Assembly: GCF_000619825.1 (NCBI RefSeq)
Contig: NZ_JHUW01000009.1
Span: 124,001 to 188,000 of the forward strand
Length of the DNA: 64,000 bases
From: Prevotella sp. MA2016
Lineage (GTDB): Bacteria > Bacteroidota > Bacteroidia > Bacteroidales > Bacteroidaceae
Direction of reading: 5' to 3'
Within the stretch, counting starts at the first letter, position 1. Each line of letters starts with the position of its first letter. A model generated the notes under the pieces. The model worked only from the letters and a program-made list of their open reading frames with translations. It had not been told where the DNA came from and searched no databases. Below are positions 9,086 through 17,305 of this stretch, piece after piece. A program made the position numbers and the translations under genes.

Positions 9086-10381
9086 ATGAAAAACTTTGTA
9101 GAAGAACTGAAATGGCGCGGTATGCTGGCACAGATGATGCCAGGTACAGAAGAACTGCTCCAGAAAGAAATGGTAACTGCTTACCTCGGTACCGATCCTA
9201 CAGCCGACTCACTGCATATCGGACACCTCTGCGGTATCATGATGCTCCGCCACCTTCAGCGTTGCGGCCACCGCCCTATCATCTTGGTAGGTGGCGCCAC
9301 AGGTATGATTGGCGACCCTTCAGGCAAGAGCCAGGAGCGCAACTTGCTGAACGACGAGACACTCCGTCATAACCAGGAGTGCATCAAGAAACAGGTGGCT
9401 AAGTTCCTCGACTTCGATTCGAAAGAGCCAAATGCAGCTCTCATGGTAAACAACTATGATTGGATGAAGAACTTCACCTTCCTTGATTTTGCACGCGAGG
9501 TTGGTAAGCATATCACAGTAAACTACATGATGGCCAAAGAGAGTGTTCAGCAGCGCTTGAACGGTACTGCTCGCGATGGTCTTTCATTCACAGAATTCAC
9601 ATACCAGTTGCTTCAGGGCTACGACTTCCTGTATCTCTATCAGCACTATGGCGTAAAACTGCAGTTAGGCGGTAACGACCAGTGGGGTAACATGACTACA
9701 GGTACAGAGCTTATCCGCCGTACATTGGGCAATGAGGTTGAGACCTTCGCTCTTACATGCCCTCTGATCACAAAGAGCGATGGCAAGAAATTCGGTAAGA
9801 CCGAAAGCGGCAACATCTGGCTCGATCCAGTCCGCACTACACCATATAAGTTCTACCAGTTCTGGTTGAACGTCAGCGACGATGATGCAGAGCGCTACAT
9901 CAAGATCTTCACATCACTCGAAAAGGATGTGATTGATGCACTTGTTGAGGAGCACAAGCAGGATCCTGGTCGCCGTGTGCTGCAGAAGCGCTTGGCCGAG
10001 GAGGTAACCGTCATGGTACACTCACAGGAGGCACTCGATACAGCTATCGAGGCTTCTAACATCCTGTTTGGTAAGTCAACCAAGGAAGGCCTGGAGAAGC
10101 TTGATGAGCAGACACTGCTCGACGTATTCGACGGCGTTCCTCAGTTCGAGATTTCAAAAGATCAGCTTGGCCAGCCCGCTATCGAGCTGCTCACAACTGT
10201 AGCACCCGTATTCCCATCAAAGGGCGAAATGCGCAAGATGGTTCAGGGTGGCGGCGTGTCTTTGAACAAAGAGAAGATTACCGATCAGAACCGTGCTATC
10301 ACAGCCGACGACCTGATTGACGGCAAGTATCTTTTGGCTCAAAAGGGTAAAAAGAACTATTACTTGCTGATTGTAAAGTAA
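9086..10381 (+). CDS. tyrS: Tyrosyl-tRNA synthetase
   Basis: A 431-residue class I synthetase charging tRNA-Tyr. It has the HIGH motif in [11 protein letters not shown] (about residue 45), the tyrosine-specificity segment [29 protein letters not shown] (cited in parts, near 170-198), the KMSKS equivalent KKFGKTESG (about 235) and a C-terminal S4-like domain ([11 protein letters not shown]). Length is normal for the bacterial TyrRS. It has no recognisable own promoter; the leader is the CTAG repeat tract, so it may be read from the hemD-rnpA-yidD operon. Confidence 0.97.
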   Translation: MKNFVEELKWRGMLAQMMPGTEELLQKEMVTAYLGTDPTADSLHIGHLCGIMMLRHLQRCGHRPIILVGGATGMIGDPSGKSQERNLLNDETLRHNQECIKKQVAKFLDFDSKEPNAALMVNNYDWMKNFTFLDFAREVGKHITVNYMMAKESVQQRLNGTARDGLSFTEFTYQLLQGYDFLYLYQHYGVKLQLGGNDQWGNMTTGTELIRRTLGNEVETFALTCPLITKSDGKKFGKTESGNIWLDPVRTTPYKFYQFWLNVSDDDAERYIKIFTSLEKDVIDALVEEHKQDPGRRVLQKRLAEEVTVMVHSQEALDTAIEASNILFGKSTKEGLEKLDEQTLLDVFDGVPQFEISKDQLGQPAIELLTTVAPVFPSKGEMRKMVQGGGVSLNKEKITDQNRAITADDLIDGKYLLAQKGKKNYYLLIVK

Positions 10382-10383
10382 TA

Positions 10384-10438
10384 ATTTGGCTGCAAAATTT
10401 GGTACTTAGAAAAAAACTTTGTACCTTTGCAGCCAAAT
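10384..10438 (+). repeat. Inverted repeat enclosing the tRNA-Gln promoter
   Basis: ATTTGGCTGCAAA (10384-10396) is perfectly repeated inverted as TTTGCAGCCAAAT (10426-10438). An inner GGTAC/GTACC pair (10401-10405 and 10421-10425) adds to the stem. In tyrS read-through RNA this could form a long hairpin, but no T-run follows, so it is not a standard terminator. It overlaps both promoter elements of tRNA-Gln. Confidence 0.75.
10398..10429 (+). promoter_or_regulatory. Promoter of tRNA-Gln (TTTG-N20-TACCTTTG)
   Basis: TTTG at 10398-10401 and TACCTTTG at 10422-10429 are separated by exactly 20 bases, the textbook Bacteroidetes housekeeping arrangement. The tRNA starts 15 bases after the -7 box. 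Confidence 0.87.
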
Positions 10439-10443
10439 CCTCT

Positions 10444-10514
10444 TGGACGATGGTGTAATGGTAACACTACAGGTTTTGGTTCTGTCATTCCCGGTTCGAA
10501 TCCGAGTCGTCCAA
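10444..10514 (+). tRNA. tRNA-Gln (anticodon TTG)
   Basis: A 71-base cloverleaf. The acceptor stem TGGACGA pairs with TCGTCCA. The anticodon stem ACAGG/TCTGT holds loop TTTTGGT with anticodon TTG. The T-loop is GTTCGAATC. Discriminator A is at 10514 and is followed by CTA, so CCA is not encoded. It has its own strong promoter, and the next protein gene starts 33 bases downstream without a visible promoter. Confidence 0.95.
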
Positions 10515-10547
10515 CTACTAAAGAATAACTTCTAAAACAAACGAATT

Positions 10548-11351
10548 ATGGCAAATCTTTTTTCATTAGAGGGTAAGAACGCTTGGATTACAGGTGCATC
10601 TTACGGAATTGGTTTTAACATTGCCAAGGCATTTGTTGCTGCTGGCATCAAGACCATCATCTTCAACGACATTAACGAAGCAGCTCTGCAGCGCGGTCTT
10701 GACAACTACAAAGAGGCAGGTATCGAGAACGTGAAGGGTTATGTGTGTGACGTGACTGACGAGAACGCTGTAAAAGCACTCGTTGAAAAGATTCATGCAG
10801 AAGTTGGTCAGATTGATATTCTGGTAAACAATGCAGGTATCATCAAGCGTATCCCAATGCATGAAATGAAGCGTGCCGAGTTCCAGCAGGTGATCGATAT
10901 CGACTTGGTAGGTCCATTCATCTGTTCTTCAGCCGTTATCCCAGAAATGATGGAGCGCCGCGAGGGTAAGATTATCAATATCTGCTCTATGATGTCAGAG
11001 CTGGGTCGTGAGACTGTATCAGCCTACGCAGCTGCCAAGGGTGGCTTGAAGATGCTTACACGCAACATCTGCTCTGAGTATGGCGAGTATAACATCCAGT
11101 GTAATGGTATTGGCCCAGGTTATATTGCAACCCCACAGACAGCCCCATTGCGTGAGCGTCAGGCCGACGGAAGTCGTCATCCATTCGATTCATTCATCTG
11201 CGCAAAGACCCCTGCCGGTCGCTGGCTCGATCCTTCTGAGTTAGGTGGTCCTGCAGTGTTCTTGGCTTCTCATGCTTCAGATGCTGTAAATGGACATGTG
11301 CTCTATGTTGATGGCGGTATCCTGGCCTACATTGGCAAACAGCCCAAATAA
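10548..11351 (+). CDS. SDR-family gluconate 5-dehydrogenase-like oxidoreductase
   Basis: A 267-residue classical short-chain dehydrogenase. The NAD(P) glycine motif is TGASYGIG (about residues 16-23), followed by NNAG (about 91-94), catalytic Ser in NICSMMS (about 146) and YxxxK as YAAAK (about 160-164). It ends in the usual DGGI. The pattern GIIKRIPMHEM and overall sequence resemble Bacteroidetes gluconate 5-dehydrogenases and KduD-like enzymes of uronate/gluconate metabolism, which would fit the pectin-degrading genes further on. Substrate is inferred. With no promoter of its own it may be cotranscribed with tRNA-Gln. Confidence 0.85.
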   Translation: MANLFSLEGKNAWITGASYGIGFNIAKAFVAAGIKTIIFNDINEAALQRGLDNYKEAGIENVKGYVCDVTDENAVKALVEKIHAEVGQIDILVNNAGIIKRIPMHEMKRAEFQQVIDIDLVGPFICSSAVIPEMMERREGKIINICSMMSELGRETVSAYAAAKGGLKMLTRNICSEYGEYNIQCNGIGPGYIATPQTAPLRERQADGSRHPFDSFICAKTPAGRWLDPSELGGPAVFLASHASDAVNGHVLYVDGGILAYIGKQPK

Positions 11352-11374
11352 GCACATCACGCATATAAAATAAT

Positions 11375-11407
11375 AATGGGGACCTCAAAAAGGCCCCCAT
11401 TGATTTT
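11375..11407 (+). terminator. Bidirectional terminator between the SDR gene and hup
   Basis: AATGGGGACCT (11375-11385) pairs with AGGCCCCCATT (11391-11401) with one mismatch around a short loop. A T-rich run follows on the plus strand, and a T/A-rich run follows on the minus strand. It separates two convergent genes. Confidence 0.82.
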
Positions 11408-11422
11408 TTATTTACACTAAAA

Positions 11423-11695
11423 TTACTTGATAGCGTCAGCAAGCTCAGCACCAGCCTTGAACTTAGCAACCTTCTTAGCAGCAATAGTAATCTTCTGCTT
11501 TGTCAGAGGATTGATACCCTCACGAGCAGGGCGCTCGTTTACGCTGAATGTACCGAAACCAACGAGAGCAACCTTGTCACCCTTTACGAGAGCGTCCTTA
11601 ATAGCTACTACAGCTGCATCGAGAGCCTTCTTAGCGTCAACCTTAGAGATGCCAGCATTTGCTGCAATCTTCTCTACCAATTCTGTTTTGTTCAT
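11423..11695 (-). CDS. hup: HU-family DNA-binding protein
   Basis: A 90-residue HU/IHF-family nucleoid protein that bends and compacts DNA as a dimer. It starts [18 protein letters not shown]. It carries the conserved beta-arm region [18 protein letters not shown] with the intercalating proline, and ends [13 protein letters not shown]. Full length. It has its own promoter and a shared terminator with the convergent SDR gene. Confidence 0.96.
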   Translation of the reverse strand: MNKTELVEKIAANAGISKVDAKKALDAAVVAIKDALVKGDKVALVGFGTFSVNERPAREGINPLTKQKITIAAKKVAKFKAGAELADAIK

Positions 11696-11759
11696 AATCT
11701 TAAAATTTTAAAATAAAATATTTAATAGTAATAACTGTATGTATAGCCGAATTCTTTGG

Positions 11760-11767
11760 CAAATATA
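11760..11767 (-). promoter_or_regulatory. hup promoter -7 box (TATATTTG)
   Basis: On the minus strand TATATTTG fits TAnnTTTG, with a T-rich TTGTTG stretch about 20 bases upstream. The leader to the hup start is about 60 bases and A/T-rich. Confidence 0.7.
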
Positions 11768-11872
11768 AGGGAAAGTATTTAAAGAAACAACAAAAAAACA
11801 GAAAAAATTCACTTTTTAATAAAAAATAGTTGTTATCACGGTCATTTTGAGCTAAAAAAGAGATAATTTTAG

Positions 11873-11880
11873 TATTTTTG
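11873..11880 (+). promoter_or_regulatory. Rhomboid gene promoter -7 box (TATTTTTG)
   Basis: TATTTTTG at 11873-11880 matches TAnnTTTG; TTTG at 11846-11849 lies 23 bases upstream, slightly long. It leaves a leader of roughly 55 bases before the rhomboid gene. Confidence 0.62.
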
Positions 11881-11942
11881 CAGTCGAAAGATGCCTAGAG
11901 GCAACACTTAGAAAAATGTAAAATAGATAAATAACAAACGAT

Positions 11943-12890
11943 ATGATGTTCCGTATCCCCCCTATTACAAAGAATTTGCTCATCATTAACTTGATAGCGT
12001 TCTTAGCAACAAAGGTCTTACTGCTACACGGTTTTGACCTATCCGATATCGGTGGCCTGCATTTTTTCATGGCCAACGACTTCCATCTTTATCAACTCAT
12101 AACATACCTTTTCTTGCATGCCAATTTCATGCATATTCTAAGTAATATGTTTGGCTTGTGGATGTTTGGTTGCGTCATAGAAAACGTATGGGGACCCAAG
12201 AAGTTCCTTTTTTATTACATTACTTGTGGTATCGGAGCCGGATTATTGCAGGAAATAGCACAGTTAGGACAGTTCTACATGACCATTCATGCCCAAGATC
12301 CAACGGTTACTTTCGGTGAGATATTTGCTATCGGACAGCAACTCAGTTGGCAGCTGAATGCCTGGACAACAATTGGAGCCTCTGGTGCTGTCTATGCCGT
12401 CATCCTAGCTTTCGGTATGACATTTCCTAACGAGCGCCTGTTCATCATCCCTTTCCCCTTCCCCATCAAGGCCAAGTGGTTTGTTTTGGGTTATGTGGCC
12501 ATTGAGTTCTTCTCTGCGTTGGGAACAAGTGGTGATGGTGTGGCACATACGGCCCACTTAGGTGGTATGCTTTTCGGTTTCTTGATGATACGTTATTGGA
12601 ACCGTCACCCCAACTCTGGTTTCGATCGCGGACGGGGCATGCAGTTCTTCGACAACCTGAAACGCAACTTTGAGCAGCGCCAGCATCGTCAAGGCAGCGG
12701 ATACAACAATCCCAATATGCATGTGAACAGAGGCACCAACTCAAAGGATGCTGATATGGATTACAATGCCCGTAAACGCCAGAACCAAGAAGAGATAGAT
12801 GCCATTCTTGACAAGATTCGCAAGAGTGGTTATGATAGTCTGACTAAAGAAGAGAAGAAAAAACTCTTCGATGCTAGCAACCAGTCATGA
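11943..12890 (+). CDS. Rhomboid-family intramembrane serine protease
   Basis: A 315-residue membrane protein with six predicted helices. It has the rhomboid catalytic serine in GASG (Ser about residue 149) and the catalytic histidine in HTAHLGGMLFG (about residue 204). The early HILSNMFGLWMFG supplies the family's conserved H..N region. It cleaves membrane proteins within the bilayer. The C-terminal ~90 residues are hydrophilic and charged (NARKRQNQEEIDAILDKIR), typical of Bacteroidetes rhomboids. Either of two adjacent ATGs could be used. The stop overlaps the next start (ATGA), suggesting coupling. Confidence 0.92.
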   Translation: MMFRIPPITKNLLIINLIAFLATKVLLLHGFDLSDIGGLHFFMANDFHLYQLITYLFLHANFMHILSNMFGLWMFGCVIENVWGPKKFLFYYITCGIGAGLLQEIAQLGQFYMTIHAQDPTVTFGEIFAIGQQLSWQLNAWTTIGASGAVYAVILAFGMTFPNERLFIIPFPFPIKAKWFVLGYVAIEFFSALGTSGDGVAHTAHLGGMLFGFLMIRYWNRHPNSGFDRGRGMQFFDNLKRNFEQRQHRQGSGYNNPNMHVNRGTNSKDADMDYNARKRQNQEEIDAILDKIRKSGYDSLTKEEKKKLFDASNQS

Positions 12891-13987
12891 TAAAGCAACT
12901 CAAGGCCATCACAGTCAACCTGATTGCAGGAGCCAATATGGCCACTGTACTACTGTTAATATTGTCGGGCTACTCCGACCGTATTAACCCAGTAGAGCAC
13001 CCTCTACTATCTTGTATGGGCATGACCTTCCCTGGATTCTTGATTGCCAACCTTCTTTTCCTGTTCTTTTGGTTGACGTTTAAATGGCGCAAGGCTTGGA
13101 TACCCATTCTCGGCTTCGCAATAGTATATGGCCCCATCACGCTATATATGCCACTGCACACCTCGCAGACGCCACCAGAAGGAACCATCAAACTGATATC
13201 TTACAACGTATGCCAGTATGGTGGCAACTACAAATATGAGCAAGGTTTTGAGAAGGTATATGAATATCTGAAGGAACAGAATGCCGACATTGTCTGTCTG
13301 CAAGAAGATGTAGATACATGGCGCCGATACGTGAAGCAATGGTACGAGAAGATATACCCCTATAACGACACCACTATCTTTAATCCTCAAGATGCCAGCA
13401 TCAATGGTGTTGGCATTCACACTAAGTTCCCCATTATCAAGAAAGAGCGCATACAATACGAGTCGGCCGGCAATGGCTCTGTGGCTTATTATCTCAAGGT
13501 GGATGCTGACACTGTACTGGTCATCAACAACCATTTAGAAGGCACGCATCTATCGACCGAAGACCGCAACAAATACAAACAGATGATAAGCGGCAAAATG
13601 GAGCAAGATACTGCTAAGGCAGAGACGCTGTTCCTGATAGAGAAATTGGGCAAATATGCCGCTAAACGAGCCCCTGAGGCAGAGGCTGTACACGATTATA
13701 TCGAAGCGCACAGACAATACCCGATTATTGTTTGCGGTGACTTCAATGACAACCCCATTTCCTACTCTCGACGCACGATTGCCCAGGGACTGACAGACTG
13801 CTATCAAGAGACAGGAAAAGGCATCGGTTTGTCATATAATCAGAAAGGATTTTTCGTACGAATAGACCATATACTGGCATCAGAGCAGTTTGTGCCATAC
13901 AACTGCTATGTGGATGATAAAATGGATGCAAGTGACCATAATCCCATCATCTGCACCTTAAAAATGGAAGGTAATACACAAAAATGA
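12887..13987 (+). CDS. Membrane-anchored endonuclease/exonuclease/phosphatase-family protein
   Basis: A 366-residue protein with about three N-terminal membrane helices (residues ~8-90). A DNase I/synaptojanin-like domain follows. Its motifs are SYNVCQYGG (about 105), VCLQEDVD with the metal-binding Glu (about 140), NNHLEGT (about 210), VCGDFNDNP (about 283) and DHILAS plus SDHNPI with the catalytic Asp-His (about 330-355). The active site is complete. Substrates in this superfamily include nucleic acids, lipids and phosphoinositides, so function is open. It is translationally coupled to the rhomboid gene. Confidence 0.86.
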   Translation: MIKQLKAITVNLIAGANMATVLLLILSGYSDRINPVEHPLLSCMGMTFPGFLIANLLFLFFWLTFKWRKAWIPILGFAIVYGPITLYMPLHTSQTPPEGTIKLISYNVCQYGGNYKYEQGFEKVYEYLKEQNADIVCLQEDVDTWRRYVKQWYEKIYPYNDTTIFNPQDASINGVGIHTKFPIIKKERIQYESAGNGSVAYYLKVDADTVLVINNHLEGTHLSTEDRNKYKQMISGKMEQDTAKAETLFLIEKLGKYAAKRAPEAEAVHDYIEAHRQYPIIVCGDFNDNPISYSRRTIAQGLTDCYQETGKGIGLSYNQKGFFVRIDHILASEQFVPYNCYVDDKMDASDHNPIICTLKMEGNTQK

Positions 13988-14030
13988 GTGAAAATATGCC
14001 AATAAATTTTTCCTTGTGTAAAAAAATGCC

Positions 14031-14038
14031 TATATTTG
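14031..14038 (+). promoter_or_regulatory. secDF promoter -7 box (TATATTTG)
   Basis: TATATTTG fits TAnnTTTG and lies 57 bases before the secDF start, in an A/T-rich gap; no TTTG sits at the ideal 20-base distance upstream. Confidence 0.62.
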
Positions 14039-14095
14039 CACGCTATTTTATACGCGAAAAGAAAATAATATAAATATATAATAATTTAAAACAAA

Positions 14096-17000
14096 ATGCA
14101 AAACAAAGGAATTGTAAAATTTATCGCAGTGCTTTTGATTCTCGTGTGCTGCTTCTACCTTTCCTTCTCGTTCGTAACACGCCATTACGAAAGTAAGGCT
14201 GCTGCCATGGGCGAAGAGGCTGGTGCGGAGTACCTCGATTCAATCAACAACGAGAAAGTGTACATGGGCATCTATTCTCTGAAGCAGTGCCGTGAGATGG
14301 AGATTGGCCTGGGTCTTGACCTGAAGGGCGGTATGAACGTTATTCTTGAGGTATCAGTACCTGATGTGGTTGACGTACTTGCTGACCACAAGACTGATGC
14401 TGCCTACAAGAAGGCAATGGAGCTTGCCAAGAAAGAAGAGGAGACCAGTCAGAACGACTTTATCTCACTGTTCATTAAGTATTGGAAACAGGAGGGCAAC
14501 GGTCGTCCACTTGCTGCCATTTTTGCTACTCAGCAGATGAAGGGCAAGGTTAGCACACAGTCAAGCGACTCAGAAGTTGAGAACGCACTGCGTGTAGAGG
14601 TACAGAGTGCCGTTGACAACTCATTCAACGTAGTTCGTAACCGTATCGATAAGTTCGGCGTTGTTCAGCCCAACATCCAGAAGCTCGAAGGCCAGAGCGG
14701 TCGTATCATGGTAGAGATGCCTGGTATCAAGGAGCCTGAGCGTGTTCGTAAGCTGCTTCAGGGTTCAGCCAACCTCGAGTTCTGGGAGACCTACAACTCA
14801 CAGGAGATCACTCCTCTGCTGGCTCAGCTGAATCAGCGCTGGGGTGCTCAGGGTGCCGAGGCTGCCGACACAACAGCTGTTGACAGCGTAGCTACTGCTG
14901 CTGCAGATAGCGCTAAGGCTGCTACTGGCGACCTGGCTGCCAAGCTGGCTAAGAAGGACAACACCAAGGATAACAAGGCTATTGAGATGGCTAAGAAGCA
15001 GAACCCATTGTTCTCTATCTTCCAGCCTACTCAGGGTAACACCCTCGCTGTAGTTGGTTATGCTAATGCTCGTGATACCGCAGAGATCAACAAGATGATC
15101 TACTCTGATCTGGCAAGCCGCATCTTCCCTGCCGAGCTGAAACTCCGTTGGGGTGCTAAAGCCGAGGACTTCGGTGGTCAGAACACCAAGGGTGACATCT
15201 TTGAGCTCTACGCTCTGAAGATTACTGAGCCTTCAGGTCGTGCTCCACTGGAAGGTGATGTGATCACCAGCTCTAAGGACGACTTCGACCAGATGGGTCA
15301 CCCATCAGTATCTATGCAGATGAACTCTGACGGTGCTCGTCGTTGGAGCCAGATCACCAAGCAGAACATTGGTAAGGCTGTAGCTATCGTACTCGACGAC
15401 GCAGTTTATTCTGCTCCACGTATCCTCACTCAGATCGACGGCGGTAACTCTCAGATCACTGGTAACTTCACCATCGAGGATACTAAGGACCTGGCTAACA
15501 CACTGAACTCAGGTAAGATGCCTGCTCCAACCCGCATCGTACAGGAAGAGGTTGTTGGTCCTTCACTGGGTGCTCAGTCTATCCAGCAGGGTATCATCTC
15601 ATTCATCGTAGCCTTCGTGCTCCTGATGATCTACATGATTATGCTTTACGGTTTCGTACCAGGATTGCTCTCAGATATTGCTCTGCTGTTCAACCTGTTC
15701 TTCACACTGGGTATCCTGACATCGTTCCAGGCAGCTCTGACAATGCCTGGTATCGCCGGTATCGTACTGACTCTGGGTACTGCTGTGGATGCCAACGTGC
15801 TTATCTACGAGCGTATCAAGGAGGAGCTGAAGAAAGGTCTGGGTGTGAAAGAAGCACTTAACAAGGGTTACTCTAACGCTTTCAGCGCTATCTTCGACTC
15901 TAACTTCACTTCGCTGATTACAGGTATCATTCTGCTCTACTTCGGTACTGGTCCTGTAAAGGGCTTCGCTACCACTTGGATCATTGGTATCGTTATCTCA
16001 TTCTTCACAGCCGTTTACCTCACTCGTGTGGTTTACGATGCTATGCTGAGCAAGGATAAGTGGACTAACCTGACCTTCGTAACAGGTTACTCAAAGAACC
16101 TGATGCAGAATGCCAAGTTCAACTTCATGGGATCTTACAAGAAGACCTACGCTATCTGGGCTGTATTCGCTGTAGTTTGCATTGGTTCATTCTTCGTTCG
16201 TGGTCTGAGCCAGAGCATCGACTTCACTGGTGGTCGCAACTATGTTGTAACTCTCGATAAGCAGACTCCTGTTGAGGAGGTTCGTAAGGCTATGACAGGT
16301 GCCTTCATCAACACTATCGGTGAGAAGGCAAACCAGGAGGCTAACACCTCTGTTATCGCTCTGGGTACTGATGGTAAGACCGTTCGTATCTCTACCAACT
16401 GGGATATCGAGTCAAACAATCCTGAGGTTGACGACAAGGCTGAGAACATCCTGTTCGGTGCTCTGAAGAAAGCTGGTCTCGTAAGTCAGGAGAGCGTTGA
16501 GGCATTCAAGAATCCTGATGTTCGTGAGGGTGGTTCAATCATCAGCTCTGCAAAGGTAGGTCCTTCTGTAGCTAAGGATATCACTCATGGTGCTATCATC
16601 AGCGTATGTATCGCTCTGATTGCTATCTTCCTCTACATCCTGCTGCGTTTCCGCAACCTGGCATTCTCTGTAGGTGCTGTTGTAGCTCTGGCTCTCGATG
16701 CCCTGCTCGTAATCGGTGTTTACTCACTGTGCTGGGGTTGGGTTCCAATGTCGCTCGAGATCGACCAGGTATTTATCGGTGCTATCCTGACCGTTATCGG
16801 TTACTCTATCAACGATAAGGTGGTTGTATTCGACCGTATCCGTGAGAACATCGGTCTGTATGGCAAGCGTGACCGTCAGCAGTTGTTCAACGACTCGCTG
16901 AACCAGACACTGGCTCGTACCATCAACACCTCTGTAACCACTCTGATCGTGCTGTTGGCTATCTTCATCCTTGGTGGTGATAGCATCCGCTCGTTCTCTC

Positions 17001-17125
17001 TGGCTATGATCCTGGGTGTTGTATTCGGTACTCTGAGTTCACTCTTCATCGCTGCTCCTACAGCCTTCCTTTGGATGGGCCGTACTATCAAGGAGGACGA
17101 CGTAGAGGTTGCTGAGAAGAAGTAA
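14096..17125 (+). CDS. secDF: Protein translocase subunit SecDF (fused)
   Basis: A 1009-residue fusion of SecD (about 1-660) and SecF (about 690-1009). It uses the proton gradient to help pull secreted proteins through SecYEG. The SecD part has LGLDLKGGMNVILEV near residue 75, a long periplasmic domain with the P1 head, and a six-helix block containing GTAVDANVLIYERIKEEL (about 560). The SecF part has SIDFTGGRNYVV and GYSINDKVVVFDRIREN (about 900). A low-complexity Ala/Asp/Lys-rich insert occurs around residues 255-300. Codon use is highly biased, suggesting high expression. Confidence 0.96.
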   Translation: MQNKGIVKFIAVLLILVCCFYLSFSFVTRHYESKAAAMGEEAGAEYLDSINNEKVYMGIYSLKQCREMEIGLGLDLKGGMNVILEVSVPDVVDVLADHKTDAAYKKAMELAKKEEETSQNDFISLFIKYWKQEGNGRPLAAIFATQQMKGKVSTQSSDSEVENALRVEVQSAVDNSFNVVRNRIDKFGVVQPNIQKLEGQSGRIMVEMPGIKEPERVRKLLQGSANLEFWETYNSQEITPLLAQLNQRWGAQGAEAADTTAVDSVATAAADSAKAATGDLAAKLAKKDNTKDNKAIEMAKKQNPLFSIFQPTQGNTLAVVGYANARDTAEINKMIYSDLASRIFPAELKLRWGAKAEDFGGQNTKGDIFELYALKITEPSGRAPLEGDVITSSKDDFDQMGHPSVSMQMNSDGARRWSQITKQNIGKAVAIVLDDAVYSAPRILTQIDGGNSQITGNFTIEDTKDLANTLNSGKMPAPTRIVQEEVVGPSLGAQSIQQGIISFIVAFVLLMIYMIMLYGFVPGLLSDIALLFNLFFTLGILTSFQAALTMPGIAGIVLTLGTAVDANVLIYERIKEELKKGLGVKEALNKGYSNAFSAIFDSNFTSLITGIILLYFGTGPVKGFATTWIIGIVISFFTAVYLTRVVYDAMLSKDKWTNLTFVTGYSKNLMQNAKFNFMGSYKKTYAIWAVFAVVCIGSFFVRGLSQSIDFTGGRNYVVTLDKQTPVEEVRKAMTGAFINTIGEKANQEANTSVIALGTDGKTVRISTNWDIESNNPEVDDKAENILFGALKKAGLVSQESVEAFKNPDVREGGSIISSAKVGPSVAKDITHGAIISVCIALIAIFLYILLRFRNLAFSVGAVVALALDALLVIGVYSLCWGWVPMSLEIDQVFIGAILTVIGYSINDKVVVFDRIRENIGLYGKRDRQQLFNDSLNQTLARTINTSVTTLIVLLAIFILGGDSIRSFSLAMILGVVFGTLSSLFIAAPTAFLWMGRTIKEDDVEVAEKK

Positions 17126-17142
17126 TCATACACTCGTATAAC

Positions 17143-17182
17143 AAAAAGAGCTGCGTTCCGCTATGGAATGCAGCTCTTTTTT
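17143..17182 (+). terminator. Bidirectional terminator between secDF and tRNA-Arg
   Basis: A 17-bp stem (17143-17159 with 17165-17181, one G-T pair) with loop GCTAT is flanked by A-runs and T-runs, so it can end transcription from both sides. Confidence 0.93.
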
Positions 17183-17184
17183 CG

Positions 17185-17256
17185 TACCCCGACCGCGAAT
17201 CGAACGCGGAACTAAGTCTTAGGAGGACCTTGTTATATCCATTTAACTATCAGGGC
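17185..17256 (-). tRNA. tRNA-Arg (anticodon CCT)
   Basis: A 72-base cloverleaf on the minus strand. The acceptor GCCCTGA pairs with TCGGGGT (two G-T wobbles). The anticodon loop is CTCCTAA with CCT, inside stem AGGTC/GACTT. The T-arm is CCGCG-TTCGATT-CGCGG. Discriminator A; CCA is not encoded. Confidence 0.94.
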
Positions 17257-17273
17257 GCGTGTTCTTTCGTGTG

Positions 17274-17305
17274 CAAAGGTACGAGATTTTTAGCAATCAA
17301 CCAAA
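17274..17305 (-). promoter_or_regulatory. Promoter of tRNA-Arg (TTTG-N20-TACCTTTG)
   Basis: On the minus strand TTTG (17302-17305) and TACCTTTG (17274-17281) are exactly 20 bases apart. The -33 element directly abuts the stop codon of the GH28-GH43 gene. Confidence 0.87.

Noticed and set aside
10384..10438. Ordinary rho-independent terminator for tyrS
   Set aside because: No T-run follows the second arm, and both arms overlap promoter elements.
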